From Acarospora socialis (taxonomy: Eukaryota > Ascomycota > Lecanoromycetes > Acarosporales > Acarosporaceae), in the NCBI GenBank assembly GCA_025617375.2, contig JAMYGW020000002.1, positions 3,410,001 through 3,474,000 of the forward strand: a stretch of DNA of 64,000 nt, in the 5' to 3' direction. Below are positions 46,344 through 56,083 of this stretch, in pieces. The notes under the pieces were generated by a model. It was not told where the DNA came from and searched no databases. It saw only the letters and a program-made list of their open reading frames with translations. The stretch's first letter is position 1. Every line of letters starts with the position of its first letter. A program made the translations under genes and the position numbers.

Positions 46344-47814
46344 CTACCACTCGTTCCAACGGTGCCATACTTCCAGCACAGTATCGGCACGACCACCAAC
46401 GACATAGTAGCAATCGTAGGCGCTAGCTGTCACACCGGCGTTCTGTATCCAAAGAGATACCACAGAAGGCGGGAAAGGATTAGGGTTATCGTCGTCTGTG
46501 ACGAGAATTCCCTGTTCTTGTGTCAAACGCCCAACATACCAGGACTGTGTATTCTTCACGATGCCAAACCCAGGGAATCCCTCGCTGGTGTCCCTCGACA
46601 AAGCAACAGCGCCGGCGTCGATGAGCACCTCACATCGGTTGGTGTAGGTGCTGCATCTTTTTGCAACGACACTCATAGCGATATCATCTGTGCTGGCTAA
46701 TGATCTACTTACTCGTTGGAGATCATTCATGGCGAAGCTTCCGCTACGGTATTCCAGAATCCAGAGGCCAGGCAGAGGCCTGGAAGGGTGATAGGCCAGG
46801 TCGTTGCTCGTAGTCGCTTCGATGGAGAGGATAAGTGCTGTGGTGTCGCCGACGACCTGTGCGGCCGCCATGACTGATTCCACTTGCTGCTTTATCAGGC
46901 TCTCGGGGCTATCTGAAGGTTGCAGACGACCGCATAACTCAGTAGCGTCACAGTAAAATCCACGCAACTCGAGCTGTTCATTTTCTGCGAGAAACTCCAA
47001 CAGCTGAGTTAGACGATCTTCTGTGGGTGACCCTCTATCCACTCTGATCATGACGGGCAACCGGCGTGTTTGGTCTGTCTTAATCTTCAATGGGATGTCG
47101 TTGAGTGCCTCAATATGCTCCTCATGGTCAATAACCACGGTCAACTTGACTTGCTCGGCAAGGCGTCTGAAAGCTGCCATTGGGCTGTCCCCAAAAGGCA
47201 CGGCCCATAGAACCTGCAAGTGGTTGGAATACCTTTACCAATCAATCTTTGCGTCCCAGGAGAACTTACATCATCTATTAGACCCTCCTTGATGAGTGGC
47301 ATAATCCCGTGAATCTCACTAATGGAAGACACCATGACCGCTTTGTGCTTCCCTCCACCAAGCATCATCTTCGTTATAGGCGCTGTTTATCTGACGCCTT
47401 AGCTTTCCCGTCTCATGATCGCATCGTACTCAGTCCTCTGCTAGCCATGAGGGGGATGACATACCTTCAAAACCTTCAAATCGGCACGGAATGATGCTGA
47501 ATTCTCTTGGACCGCCTTGAGCCATGCCTTGCAGTTCGCCTCGAGAACATCTTTCTGAATGACCAGAGCAGGGGTTGGGAGATCATGGATCCGATGGGCC
47601 ACGTATTCTTCTGGCGAGGGGTATTCCTTGAACACGTCTTTGACAATTGGTGGAGGTCCCCAGAATTGCTGCAAGAAATGTTAAGATTATCGTACAACGT
47701 TCTACTCCAAAGTGGGCGTGGTAGAGTCCTTACCCGCTGAAATTCTACAAACGCACGACTCCCTGGGTGGATATGAGGTTTCACGTATCCCTCTGGTCCT
47801 GGGTAGGCCTCCAT
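46344..47814 (-). CDS. D-threonine aldolase / alanine-racemase-N-like PLP enzyme
   Basis: Four exons (47735-47814 region ending at 47734, 47465-47668, 47270-47368, 46344-47213) give 417 residues. The fold-III PLP barrel is indicated by DLPTPALVIQKDVLEANC at the start. The cofactor-lysine region SFRADLKVLK follows, then HKAVMVSSISEIHGIMPL, VLWAVPFGD, LTVVIDHEEHIEAL, VMIRVDRGS, LRGFYCDATEL and CEVLIDAGAVALSRD. It ends ACITASAF-like VTASAYDCYYVV and VWHRWNEW. D-threonine aldolases and D-serine dehydratases share this layout and need PLP plus a divalent metal. Relatives usually read RPHVKTHK at the lysine; here it is RADLKVLK, so the Lys is kept but flanking His/Pro are lost. Intron 3 lies exactly there, which leaves the alternative that my acceptor choice hides a few residues. 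Activity is therefore uncertain. Confidence 0.82.
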
Positions 47815-49334
47815 CTGTGGATTTGGTGCTTGTTTGGAATTGCCAGCGAAGGCTACAGTGAAGGGCGAGGAAGGTATAGTCGGACTTTATCTCTTAACCT
47901 GCTTGAAAAGTAAAAACACAGTGGAAGGAAGCGAAGTATTGCTCGATAGTGTGTATGACGACCGGTGTACGCAGCAGGCTCCTAATTTAAGAACCACCTT
48001 TCCCACTATATTATGCAGTATGGGGGTGCAGTCGACAATCGGATGTTTTTGGCCCTCAAGGGGTGGCCTTCCATATTTCAGCTTCCTCAACGTTTTTAAG
48101 TTTCTTTTCGAATCAATTCTCTCTTCACATGAGCTATATGTAAGGCAAATCTTGCCTCAAACTGTTTTACTTTCCAAGGCTTCCCTACTCCCTTCCGCCC
48201 CTTGCACTTGTCACTCTTCATTCTGGACTGAAGTCATCACTGTCTCCTCTCCACGTTGGGAGCCTGAAACCTGACTGTGTGTCAAATGGTTGCTGCGTGC
48301 AAGCACCTCTATTGTCATCATGGCTGGACCAATGCGCCACTAGGTTCACGGCGTAGACCCTGCTACACAATGTTCATATGAGAGAGTCATAGTGAGCTTC
48401 AGAGTCTCACGTGCCCAACTTTGCATCTAAGCGGAAGAAAATGCGTATCCAAACCGAGAAGCGTGGTCTCGAATCCTTTTCCATGGGCGGCCATGAACAT
48501 CGGCGGTATATGTTAGACACATTTTACTGTCCTTATGGGATCTGTAAAGCCACGTTCATCCCTGGACCGCAATAAATAACGCCAAATATCTTTGGTGGTC
48601 CAAGGTTCCTCCCCAGCCACAAATGCAACCTTCGACCCTGTGACCTGTGTGAAAGCCGACGTTGCGGGAAGGGGTGTTTTGCTGAACTTCCAAACTACTT
48701 GTTCCAAGGGAACCCTCATATTGTTGCCGGGGATGTGGGTACGTTCTCCCCATCTCTCTGTGTTATGTCCTTGTTTAGACAATTGACGATCGATGCATTC
48801 GGGGTAGTAAAGGGATCTCACCAGGAACCGCGCAGTCAACCTTCCGAGTGCCTAGCCACAACCGGGGACGAGAAGAGAAGAAGTGTTAAAGGAAGGCAAG
48901 TGTCGATGCAAATACGGATGTAGATCCAGAAAATCCTCCGAATCGGTCACATAGTCCCGGTCACATAGTCTTTTCGAAGTTCATGATCAATTGAAAACGA
49001 CTCATGTCCAATCGCTCATCAAGCGACGACTTGAACTACCCTGTCCGTACGTTGTATCACACATACGTCCTCAAGGGCTGGACTTCCAGGTAAGTTGGTG
49101 TCATGAAGTGACCGTCAGTAGCAGCGGAGGTGATATAGCTTTAGCCTGCCAAGGCGACGGTCAAGGTTGGAGAGCCGGCGGAAAGAATCAATGGAGGGCG
49201 ACCAACAAGAACAGCATAAATGTGAAAGTGAGCGTAATAATCTTCAAACTAAAGAACAAAGTAAATAGGACCTGTCTACGTGCGCGCATCGAACACCTTT
49301 CATGAATTCATATCTCATAACCACGCATCCCTCA
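47815..49334. other. Intergenic, 1.5 kb, no gene seen
   Basis: Frames at 47834-48274 (plus) and 48513-48839 (minus) are open but lack motifs, signal peptides or partners. No RNA gene or repeat recognised. Confidence 0.5.
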
Positions 49335-51880
49335 CTACGCAATCGTCAAACTCCCCTGCAAAGGTAAATTTCTGCTACTCGCTCCGACCTCCATTCGATA
49401 ACTCCCCCTCTGCAACGCCCACTGCTGCGCACAGACATCCCATACACTCAGATCCCTCCTCAACAAATCAAATTTCACCGTCACTGTCTGTCTAGGCGTA
49501 ATATCAACCTTACCAAATCCCCTCAATTGCCGAACCGGTTGCCCTTGACCGGATATACCGATGTATACCTGCGCCACCTCAGCGCCGTCGAATGAGCCGG
49601 TATTCGTTACGTCTGCGGTTACGGTGGCGATGACGTCCCATAGATCTGCTGCGCCGCCGGGATTGATGGGGCCGGTAGGGTATGTGGATGTAGATGCCTT
49701 GGATAGGAGGTTAATTGCAAGATTCGAGTATGAAAATGTCGTATACGACAGACCGAATCCGAACTCATAGCGCGGTGTCATGTTCATAGCGTCGAATGCA
49801 CGGTAATCGATGTATACTCCTTCGCTGAAAGTGTCTTGTGGAAACAAGGCGAATTGACTGCCATTTGGTTCGACGTGGTGCGACAAAAGAGCACCGTACT
49901 TTGATTCATTAATTGCAACGGTATATGGGAGTTTTCCGCTGGGTGCTGAGCGACCATAGAGGATCTCAACGAGTGCGCGACCAGAGTCTTGACCTGGTAG
50001 GTGTGCGAATATAACGGCTGTGACGTTGGGGTTTTCGATCCATTGATCCACCAGACGGATGCCGGCGTTATGGATCACGACGATGGTGTTGTTACATTGA
50101 GCGGCGATATTAGTGACGAGCGCATCGGAGTAGTCGTCGCGGAGGGATGGACGATCGACGCCCTCTGACGCAAAAGCGTTTATAAGTACGAGGCACGCGT
50201 CGGAGGCACCGTCGACGGAACCGGTGGCGTTGACGTTGGTGAAATCCCAAAACAGTGACGTGCCATCTTGAATTGCTTGCTGTGTCAGAGCATCGAAAGG
50301 CGCGCTGATGTATGCGGGACTATTGGTGCCGCTGCCACCGCCGGAGGTAATGGTGCCGTTGGATGCGATGGGTTGGAAGGGTGGGCATTGACCGCCAATG
50401 AAGCCGCAGAGAGCAGCGTTGGGGTCTGCTGAAAGGAATCCGAGGGCCCAGCCGCTCAGGCCAGCAGCCGGAGTGTTCGTATTAGGAGCATGAGCATCGT
50501 AGCCATAGAGAGAAAGCAGCTGGGGGTTCCTCAATGGAAGAGCGTTGTTGATGTTTTTGACAAGAACGTGGCCTTCGATTGCGCCTTGCAGGAGGGTTTC
50601 TCTGGAAGCAGGGTTCTTCGCGTTCACTGCTTGATGAGGGGCCAGGAGGTCCGCTGGCATGCCAACGCCCGGAGCAGGATAGTCGGCAGAATCCTGGCCC
50701 ATTTGGTACCAGCTGGCGAGGATTCTGGTAGCCATGTCGGTAACTCTTGATTCCGCCACACTGCCATTCATGACTGATTCTGTCAGGTTGTCACCCCAGA
50801 AAATACCTGCATCTGGCATAGCCATATCGAGGCCGGCCAAGGCGCTGGCAACTCCTGAATGCTGAGCGAACCAGTCTGAGACGACCCAGCCCTGGTAGCC
50901 AAGTTCTCCTTTGAGAATGCCGTTGAGTATCTTGCTATTCTGGCAGCCGTAGCTGTTGTTGACTCTGTTGTACGAACACCTTCTTCTGTCAGATATGAAG
51001 TTAATAGAGTCAGGAGGTCGTCGTTACATAATGTTGCCAGTTCCGGCCCTAACCGCGTCTGCAAAGGGCCATAAGTAGAGCTCGTGCAATGTCTTGTCAT
51101 CAACGTTAGACGAGACAGATTCGACAGTTTGATTCTCGGCGTTCGTGTGGGATTCCTATCTAATTCTTGCTCGTTGCCGATGTAATGCTATCGGTTGTCA
51201 ATTACCGCACACTTGTAACCAGTCATGAGCGCTGACCTTTGTACTTGTGACTACACCTGTTGACTGAATGCCGCGTACAGTCTCACCTGCGAGCGAACCG
51301 CAGAGGTAAGGATCATTCGAGAATCCTTCCCAATTACGACCACCTTCGGCAATACGACCAAGTGGCCCAACAACTGGTCCAAGTGCGACGTTGACCCCTT
51401 TGGCGCGAAATTCTCCGCCCATATACAAGGCTCTCTGATATGCAAGGTTCTTGTTCCAGCTGTTTTGCTGTCAGTCAAATCCCATCACGCGGCTCAGCAT
51501 GGTACTAACCTCGCGCCGACATGAATACCACTAGGATACCCATTGACGAAATCTGTTTCCCGGACACCGTTGCCAGCGTCCTGCGGGCACATACCAGGGA
51601 AGCCGAGGCGAGAAATGGGTTGGATGTTTCCAGAACAACCATTTTTACTGGCGGCACCAGCAGTCAGGTTGACCTTCTTCTCCATTGTCAACTGACTGAC
51701 AAAGGTTGCGGCCTTTACATATGCGGCCGCCCAGCCATCGACTCCGGAGCCTTGTGGTGTTGGGTAAACTGGCGGCGACTGGCCATAGAAGTAGCTGTCA
51801 TTTTGAATCACGCTCTGTGCGACAAACACCCCAAGCACACTGAACGCGGCTAAGACAGAGGCCACTTGCAGGGTGAACAT
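49335..51880 (-). pseudogene. Secreted GH3 beta-glucosidase with one frameshift
   Basis: Exons 51510-51880, 51237-51459, 51028-51187 and 49335-50979 would encode about 800 residues, the usual length for a secreted fungal GH3. The start at 51880 gives a signal peptide ([19 protein letters not shown]). N-terminal barrel text is intact: [46 protein letters not shown]. The nucleophile block GWVVSDW (50871-50887) is present, as are PFDAL, the [14 protein letters not shown] region and the fibronectin-type C-terminal domain. Within exon 3 the frame changes once, near 51137-51153. [14 protein letters not shown] is in one frame and [14 protein letters not shown] in another, and the exon is one base short of the phase needed. 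No intron fits. Either the gene is a recent pseudogene or the assembly has an indel. Everything else is undamaged. Confidence 0.85.
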
Positions 51881-52894
51881 GTTGAAAAACACAGACTGAT
51901 AGATGCAAGCACCTGAGGTGGTTGAGGCTGCGAGAAAGCCTCCCAGCAGACCACGACTTATACCCGGCTAAGCTTCGCTTCCGCTACATCGGATCGTCAA
52001 CTTTCTCTCTGCATGACATCTTTTGGAGAGTCATGGGAGCAGTTTTGGTACTTGGAAGTGGATGACCTTGTATAGGCGCATGAATCAGTTGTGATGCTCC
52101 CATCCTAGCGAGCTGTGAAGTGCCCGAGTCGTTGTACCTGGCCATTGGGGCAGGTAGTTACCGCCACTTCTCAGCAAGCCGACGTTCTACCGATGACGTC
52201 CAGGGCCTGAAAGTGGAAATAATGGAAAGCTCGATGTTAGTGTCTCTTGATCGTGGATGGCTAGTATGGGCGAGCAAAAGCTGGATAGATTTTATCGAAG
52301 GTGAAAACGCAGGGACTCGACAGTCCGTTCAAGATCGCCTTGAGATGTACCGAGAACATATCAGAGCCTCAATGTGCAAGGAACGAGTCTAAGTGGCTTG
52401 TGTATAACCGTCATCAGAACACCAACTACCAACACCACAACAGCTGCATGATCTCTGCTGCACATTGAACTATACACACATTGTGCCTCCAACACCTCTT
52501 CCCTCACTGCCTTCTTTCGCCAAACCCTAGGCAATCCCTTTCACCTGTGCCACACTCCCAGATACTCTGTTAGGAGCCTTCCTGCGCCCTGCATTCGTCA
52601 AAGCTTACTGGTATAGGAATTCTCGAGTCTTCCAACGCTGGAAGGATATAGTCATGAGACATTATTGTTGACCTCAGCCTCGAAACTTGTAGGGTACAAT
52701 GCAATTACACGTTGCCCCACCTGCTCAATCAAACTCCGCCTTCCAGGAGGAGTTGATTCCCCGAATCACAGAACAGTCAGTGGCAAGATCCAACAAATTG
52801 GCGAGACCAAGATGTTGGTTGCCTGCATGTAAGTTGTAGCGGCACTTTGCCGAGCAGTGTCCATACACAGCGTTGAATCTGGAGACAATATTAT
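51881..52894. other. Intergenic, no gene seen
   Basis: About 1 kb between the GH3 start codon (left edge, minus strand) and the plus-strand unknown gene. It should hold both promoters. A 90-codon frame at 52120-52392 has no motif and is not called. Confidence 0.5.
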
Positions 52895-54107
52895 ATGTCA
52901 GTGACATGGCAGCAAAGCACAAAAGTTTCTCTGATTGTTCCTCATTACCTTTCGCGTCCCACCTGGACTCAAGCAGTGCAAAACCCGAACTCAGCCCATG
53001 GCTTCAACACTCAATGCTTCATTTTTGTTCTGTTCCTGATCCTCATATCTCCCGGCTTGTCTCAGGTAGCATATAGCTATGATTACACCCTGCAAGTTCC
53101 CATCATGCCAGCGATTCCACAAATGACCGAAGTTCCCACAACCTTCAAAGGCCCCGATGGCAAGATGACGACGTCAACAGCTTTCAAGTGGATCAAGTCG
53201 GATGCCAGTTACTTCACGGCAATGCACACCATCACGACATCAAACGGAAACTAGTGTCAATGACCAAGACAGCATACGCCGAAATCATAACCCCGACTGC
53301 GACCGCTAGCGGTAAACCCACGGGAGATAAGACGTTGGTAATAGCTCCAGTTATTGGTGAAGCTCTCAAAAAGACGTACGAACAGGCTGGGTCCGGTTGT
53401 GTGGCAGGCAAACGTCAAGCATGCCTTCTGCTAAGGGAGGGCGTCAAAGCTGAACTGGTAGACATTCTGAAGCATTATGCGATACAATTGACAAAGGCGG
53501 CTGCCACAGACGAAGTCATCAGCGCCGCAGCGGCGTTAGTACTCATCAAGGGCTCTCTGGACGCTGCCAAGAATATCGCGAAAACTAAGGGCGGGAACTA
53601 TGATTCCATCAGCAGTCAACTCAGCTATCCAGCCACAGCGGAGACAAAGAAATGTCCGACAACTGGGCTGACTTGTGATGATACTAAGTGCAACGGTAAG
53701 GATAAGAAATGCACAGAGGTAGGATACCCATCTTATGAGTCCCATGTAGAAGAAATGCTAATGCTTTGAAGCCTGCCACACGAGACTGTATTTGCACAGA
53801 GCCGAAATACGTACCTCCACACATCCTTGGGGGAAACAAGAAGTGGCTAAATGATCAGCAACGAATTTTGTCCGCATACCTCGCTGCTGCCACCAGCGCC
53901 CCTGCGCCAGAACTGAAGTGCGTCAACGGCGATATAAAGACGGCGCCAACTGTCAACCGCGACATCGCAACCAAGAATGCTGAAACATTTTGTAGTAAGC
54001 AGAGGGAGGCCAAAGCTGTCGTCAACCCACTCAAGGGTGTCAACGAGAATTATCAAAAGGGAACAAACAAACATTTCGCGGGTAAAACGAGTATAATCTT
54101 GAGATGA
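52895..54107 (+). CDS. Unknown secreted-type protein, apparently interrupted by one frameshift
   Basis: I do not recognise this gene. A strong hydrophobic segment (QCFIFVLFLILISPGLSQ) ends like a signal peptide, followed by VPIMPAIPQM, KWIKSDASYFTAMHTITTSNGN, then LVSMTKTAYAEIITPTATAS in a different frame. The switch falls at about 53245-53257 with no usable intron, consistent with one missing base. Further on, the frame is open through an alpha-helical Ala/Lys-rich part and Cys-containing TGLTCDDTKCNGKDKKCTE. A 53-bp intron (53719-53771) then joins PATRDCICTEP and continues to the stop at 54107. Cysteines cluster around the intron. The start is unclear: ATG 52895 leaves ~35 residues before the hydrophobic segment. 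It could be an intact gene with a sequencing error, or a young pseudogene. Confidence 0.5.
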
Positions 54108-54295
54108 ACTGGTTGTGAGCGGCTTGAACATCACAAATGTATCAGTTTGCATACTAGGTGTGAAGCGTGCGGCTATCAGGATATCCTCCTTGAGTTGGGC
54201 TGCCCCAAATGCATAAGTGATCTGAACGCCCAGTGGTTGGCATAATAGGTAACCTGAGGGTGCCAATCCCACTGAAATCCTCGCCCAAAGACCAT

Positions 54296-54538
54296 TTACT
54301 CGCTTGACTCGAAAAGTCCGACAATTATGTCTGAGTGCTCCCGCTCAGAGAGGGTTTTCAGCTGTTGCAGACCTTTGCGAGAAAGATCCGTCCGTATAGT
54401 ACTAAATGCGAGGTCTTGCTTCTTACAAACAAAACGTAAAGAGGCTTGGTCCGCAGGTTCCAGCGCACCAGCAACAAGCTCGACAATCCCAACAGGTAAG
54501 GCGCATAATCTTGAAGCCATCATTCCTTCACGGTTCAT
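54296..54538 (-). pseudogene. Truncated F-box protein relic
   Basis: An 80-codon open frame starts ALPVGIVELVAGALEPADQASLRFVCKK, which matches the F-box style of many Pezizomycotina F-box proteins. It continues IRTDLSRKGLQQLKTLSEREH, the segment that normally follows in that group. After SEREH the expected continuation is lost and the frame stops nine residues later. No downstream exon is visible. I read it as the N-terminal stub of a former F-box gene; a genuine short protein is less likely. Confidence 0.4.
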
Positions 54539-54824
54539 GGAAGGTTCCCCGTTAAGTTCAGGAACTGATCTGACTCTGCTCGCTCAAGCCTATATGCATC
54601 ATGTAAGCACTAGTGACTTAAGGTTGCTACCTCTACACATACCCAATTCCAAGGCTGAACTCTACCTTAAAACGCTACATGGTGCGCCTGTATCTATATG
54701 AGATGACGGGACAGCATCTATATGCCTGCATGAAGGATGTTCTAAAATAGACATACTCACCTAGTGTGTGAGGTCGGATCTTTCCCAGTTGTAACGTCAC
54801 GGTTCTACATAACAACCACCCAAC

Positions 54825-56080
54825 ATGGCCTGGAGCAATCTCTCAATAGTTGCTATGGTCTGGCTTGCCTCTACTATTGCCGTCAGTGTTCCTACTGTCG
54901 CAAACACTCCAGCAGCATTTATGTACAATGGTTCCAATTTTAATCAGTCTCAAATTTCCGAGACACCCTTTCCATATGACTTTCCGAATATGGAGAATTC
55001 ACTGGACCTGTTCCCTATGCCGCCGTGCAATGGGTTAACATTGGAAGAAGCGACAATCGATCAGTTGCAAGATGCTATGAGCCATGGCCGATTGACCTCC
55101 ACGCAACTCATCACATGTTATCTGCAAAGAATCTATCAAACGGATCATTACATCAAGTATGTGGTCTTCCATCGTTCTCTCCTCCTGTCTTAGGTTTGTA
55201 CTTCGAATCCGGACCAGAAGACAGCAGAAATGCCAACATAGCATATAAAGCGCAATACTACAGCTCAATCCAGACATGATGAACATTGCGCACATGCTTG
55301 ACTCCGAAAGAGCGTCTGGTCATATACGCGGTCCGCTCCACGGCATCCCGTTTCTTGTCAAAGATAACATAGCATCGAAAGACAAGATGGAGACCACTGC
55401 GGGCAGCTGGGCGCTCCTCGGCTCCGTTGTGCCACACGACGCCTTTGTGATCCAACGACTTCGTGAAGCCGGAGCGCTTCTATTTGGGAAAGCTACCTTG
55501 AGTGAATGGGCGGACATGCGGAGCAATAATTACTCTGAAGGCTATTCCGCAAGAGGAGGACAGGCAAGAAGCCCCTACAATCTAACTGTAAATCCGGGGG
55601 GAAGTAGCTCTGGAAGCGCAGCTGCTGTGGCAGCGAATCTTTGTGTGTTTTCCTTGGGAACGGAAACAGATGGGAGTGGTAAGTCCAAGAAACCCGGAAG
55701 GCTGTGTGGCGTCGCCGGATAGTTTACTGGTTTTGCTAAGATTTCTGTAGTGATCAACCCAGCGGAAAGGAATGCCCTGGTTGGCATAAAGCCTACTGTA
55801 GGCCTAACCTCTCGCGCAGGGTACAACCCTATTTTATCATTTTATCGGTATGTTGTATGGAGCTAAATCTTACAGTGTCATTCCTGAATGTGAGCATCAA
55901 GACACTGTTGGTACCTTTGGTCGCACAGTGTGAGACGCAGTATATGCCCTTGACGGGATATATGGTGTTGACTCCCGTGACAACTACACCCTCAATCAAA
56001 TAAGCAATACCCCAGCAGAAGAGTATGCTCAATTTCTTACTAACAAGGAGTCACTAAAGGGTGTCGTTTTTGGCTTGCCA
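54825..56080 (+). pseudogene. Amidase-signature protein, broken and 3'-truncated at a transposon
   Basis: Exons 54825-55156, 55251-55678, 55751-55820 and 55876 onward fit in phase. A signal peptide starts the protein (LSIVAMVWLASTIAVSVPTVA). The amidase-signature core is recognisable. The catalytic Lys lies in HGIPFLVKDNIAS and the Ser-rich loop in NPGGSSSGSAAAVAAN, followed by LGTETDGSG and ALVGIKPTVGLTSRAGVIPE. In exon 4 an in-frame TGA (55931-55933) interrupts TFGRTV-DAVYALDGIYGVD, where relatives usually have Arg; a CGA-to-TGA change would explain it. Homologous text continues to VVFGLP at 56080 and then ends where the AT-rich island begins (CAGTG at 56084). The final ~150-200 residues are missing. 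The gene is a pseudogene; before damage it was a secreted amidase-like hydrolase. Confidence 0.85.
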
Positions 56081-56083
56081 TTA

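Noticed and set aside
46690-46720. A 30-bp intron with GTAAGT and AG in the D-threonine aldolase-like gene
   Set aside because: It is shorter than the other introns found here, the frame is open through it, and the read-through matches the usual family text better.
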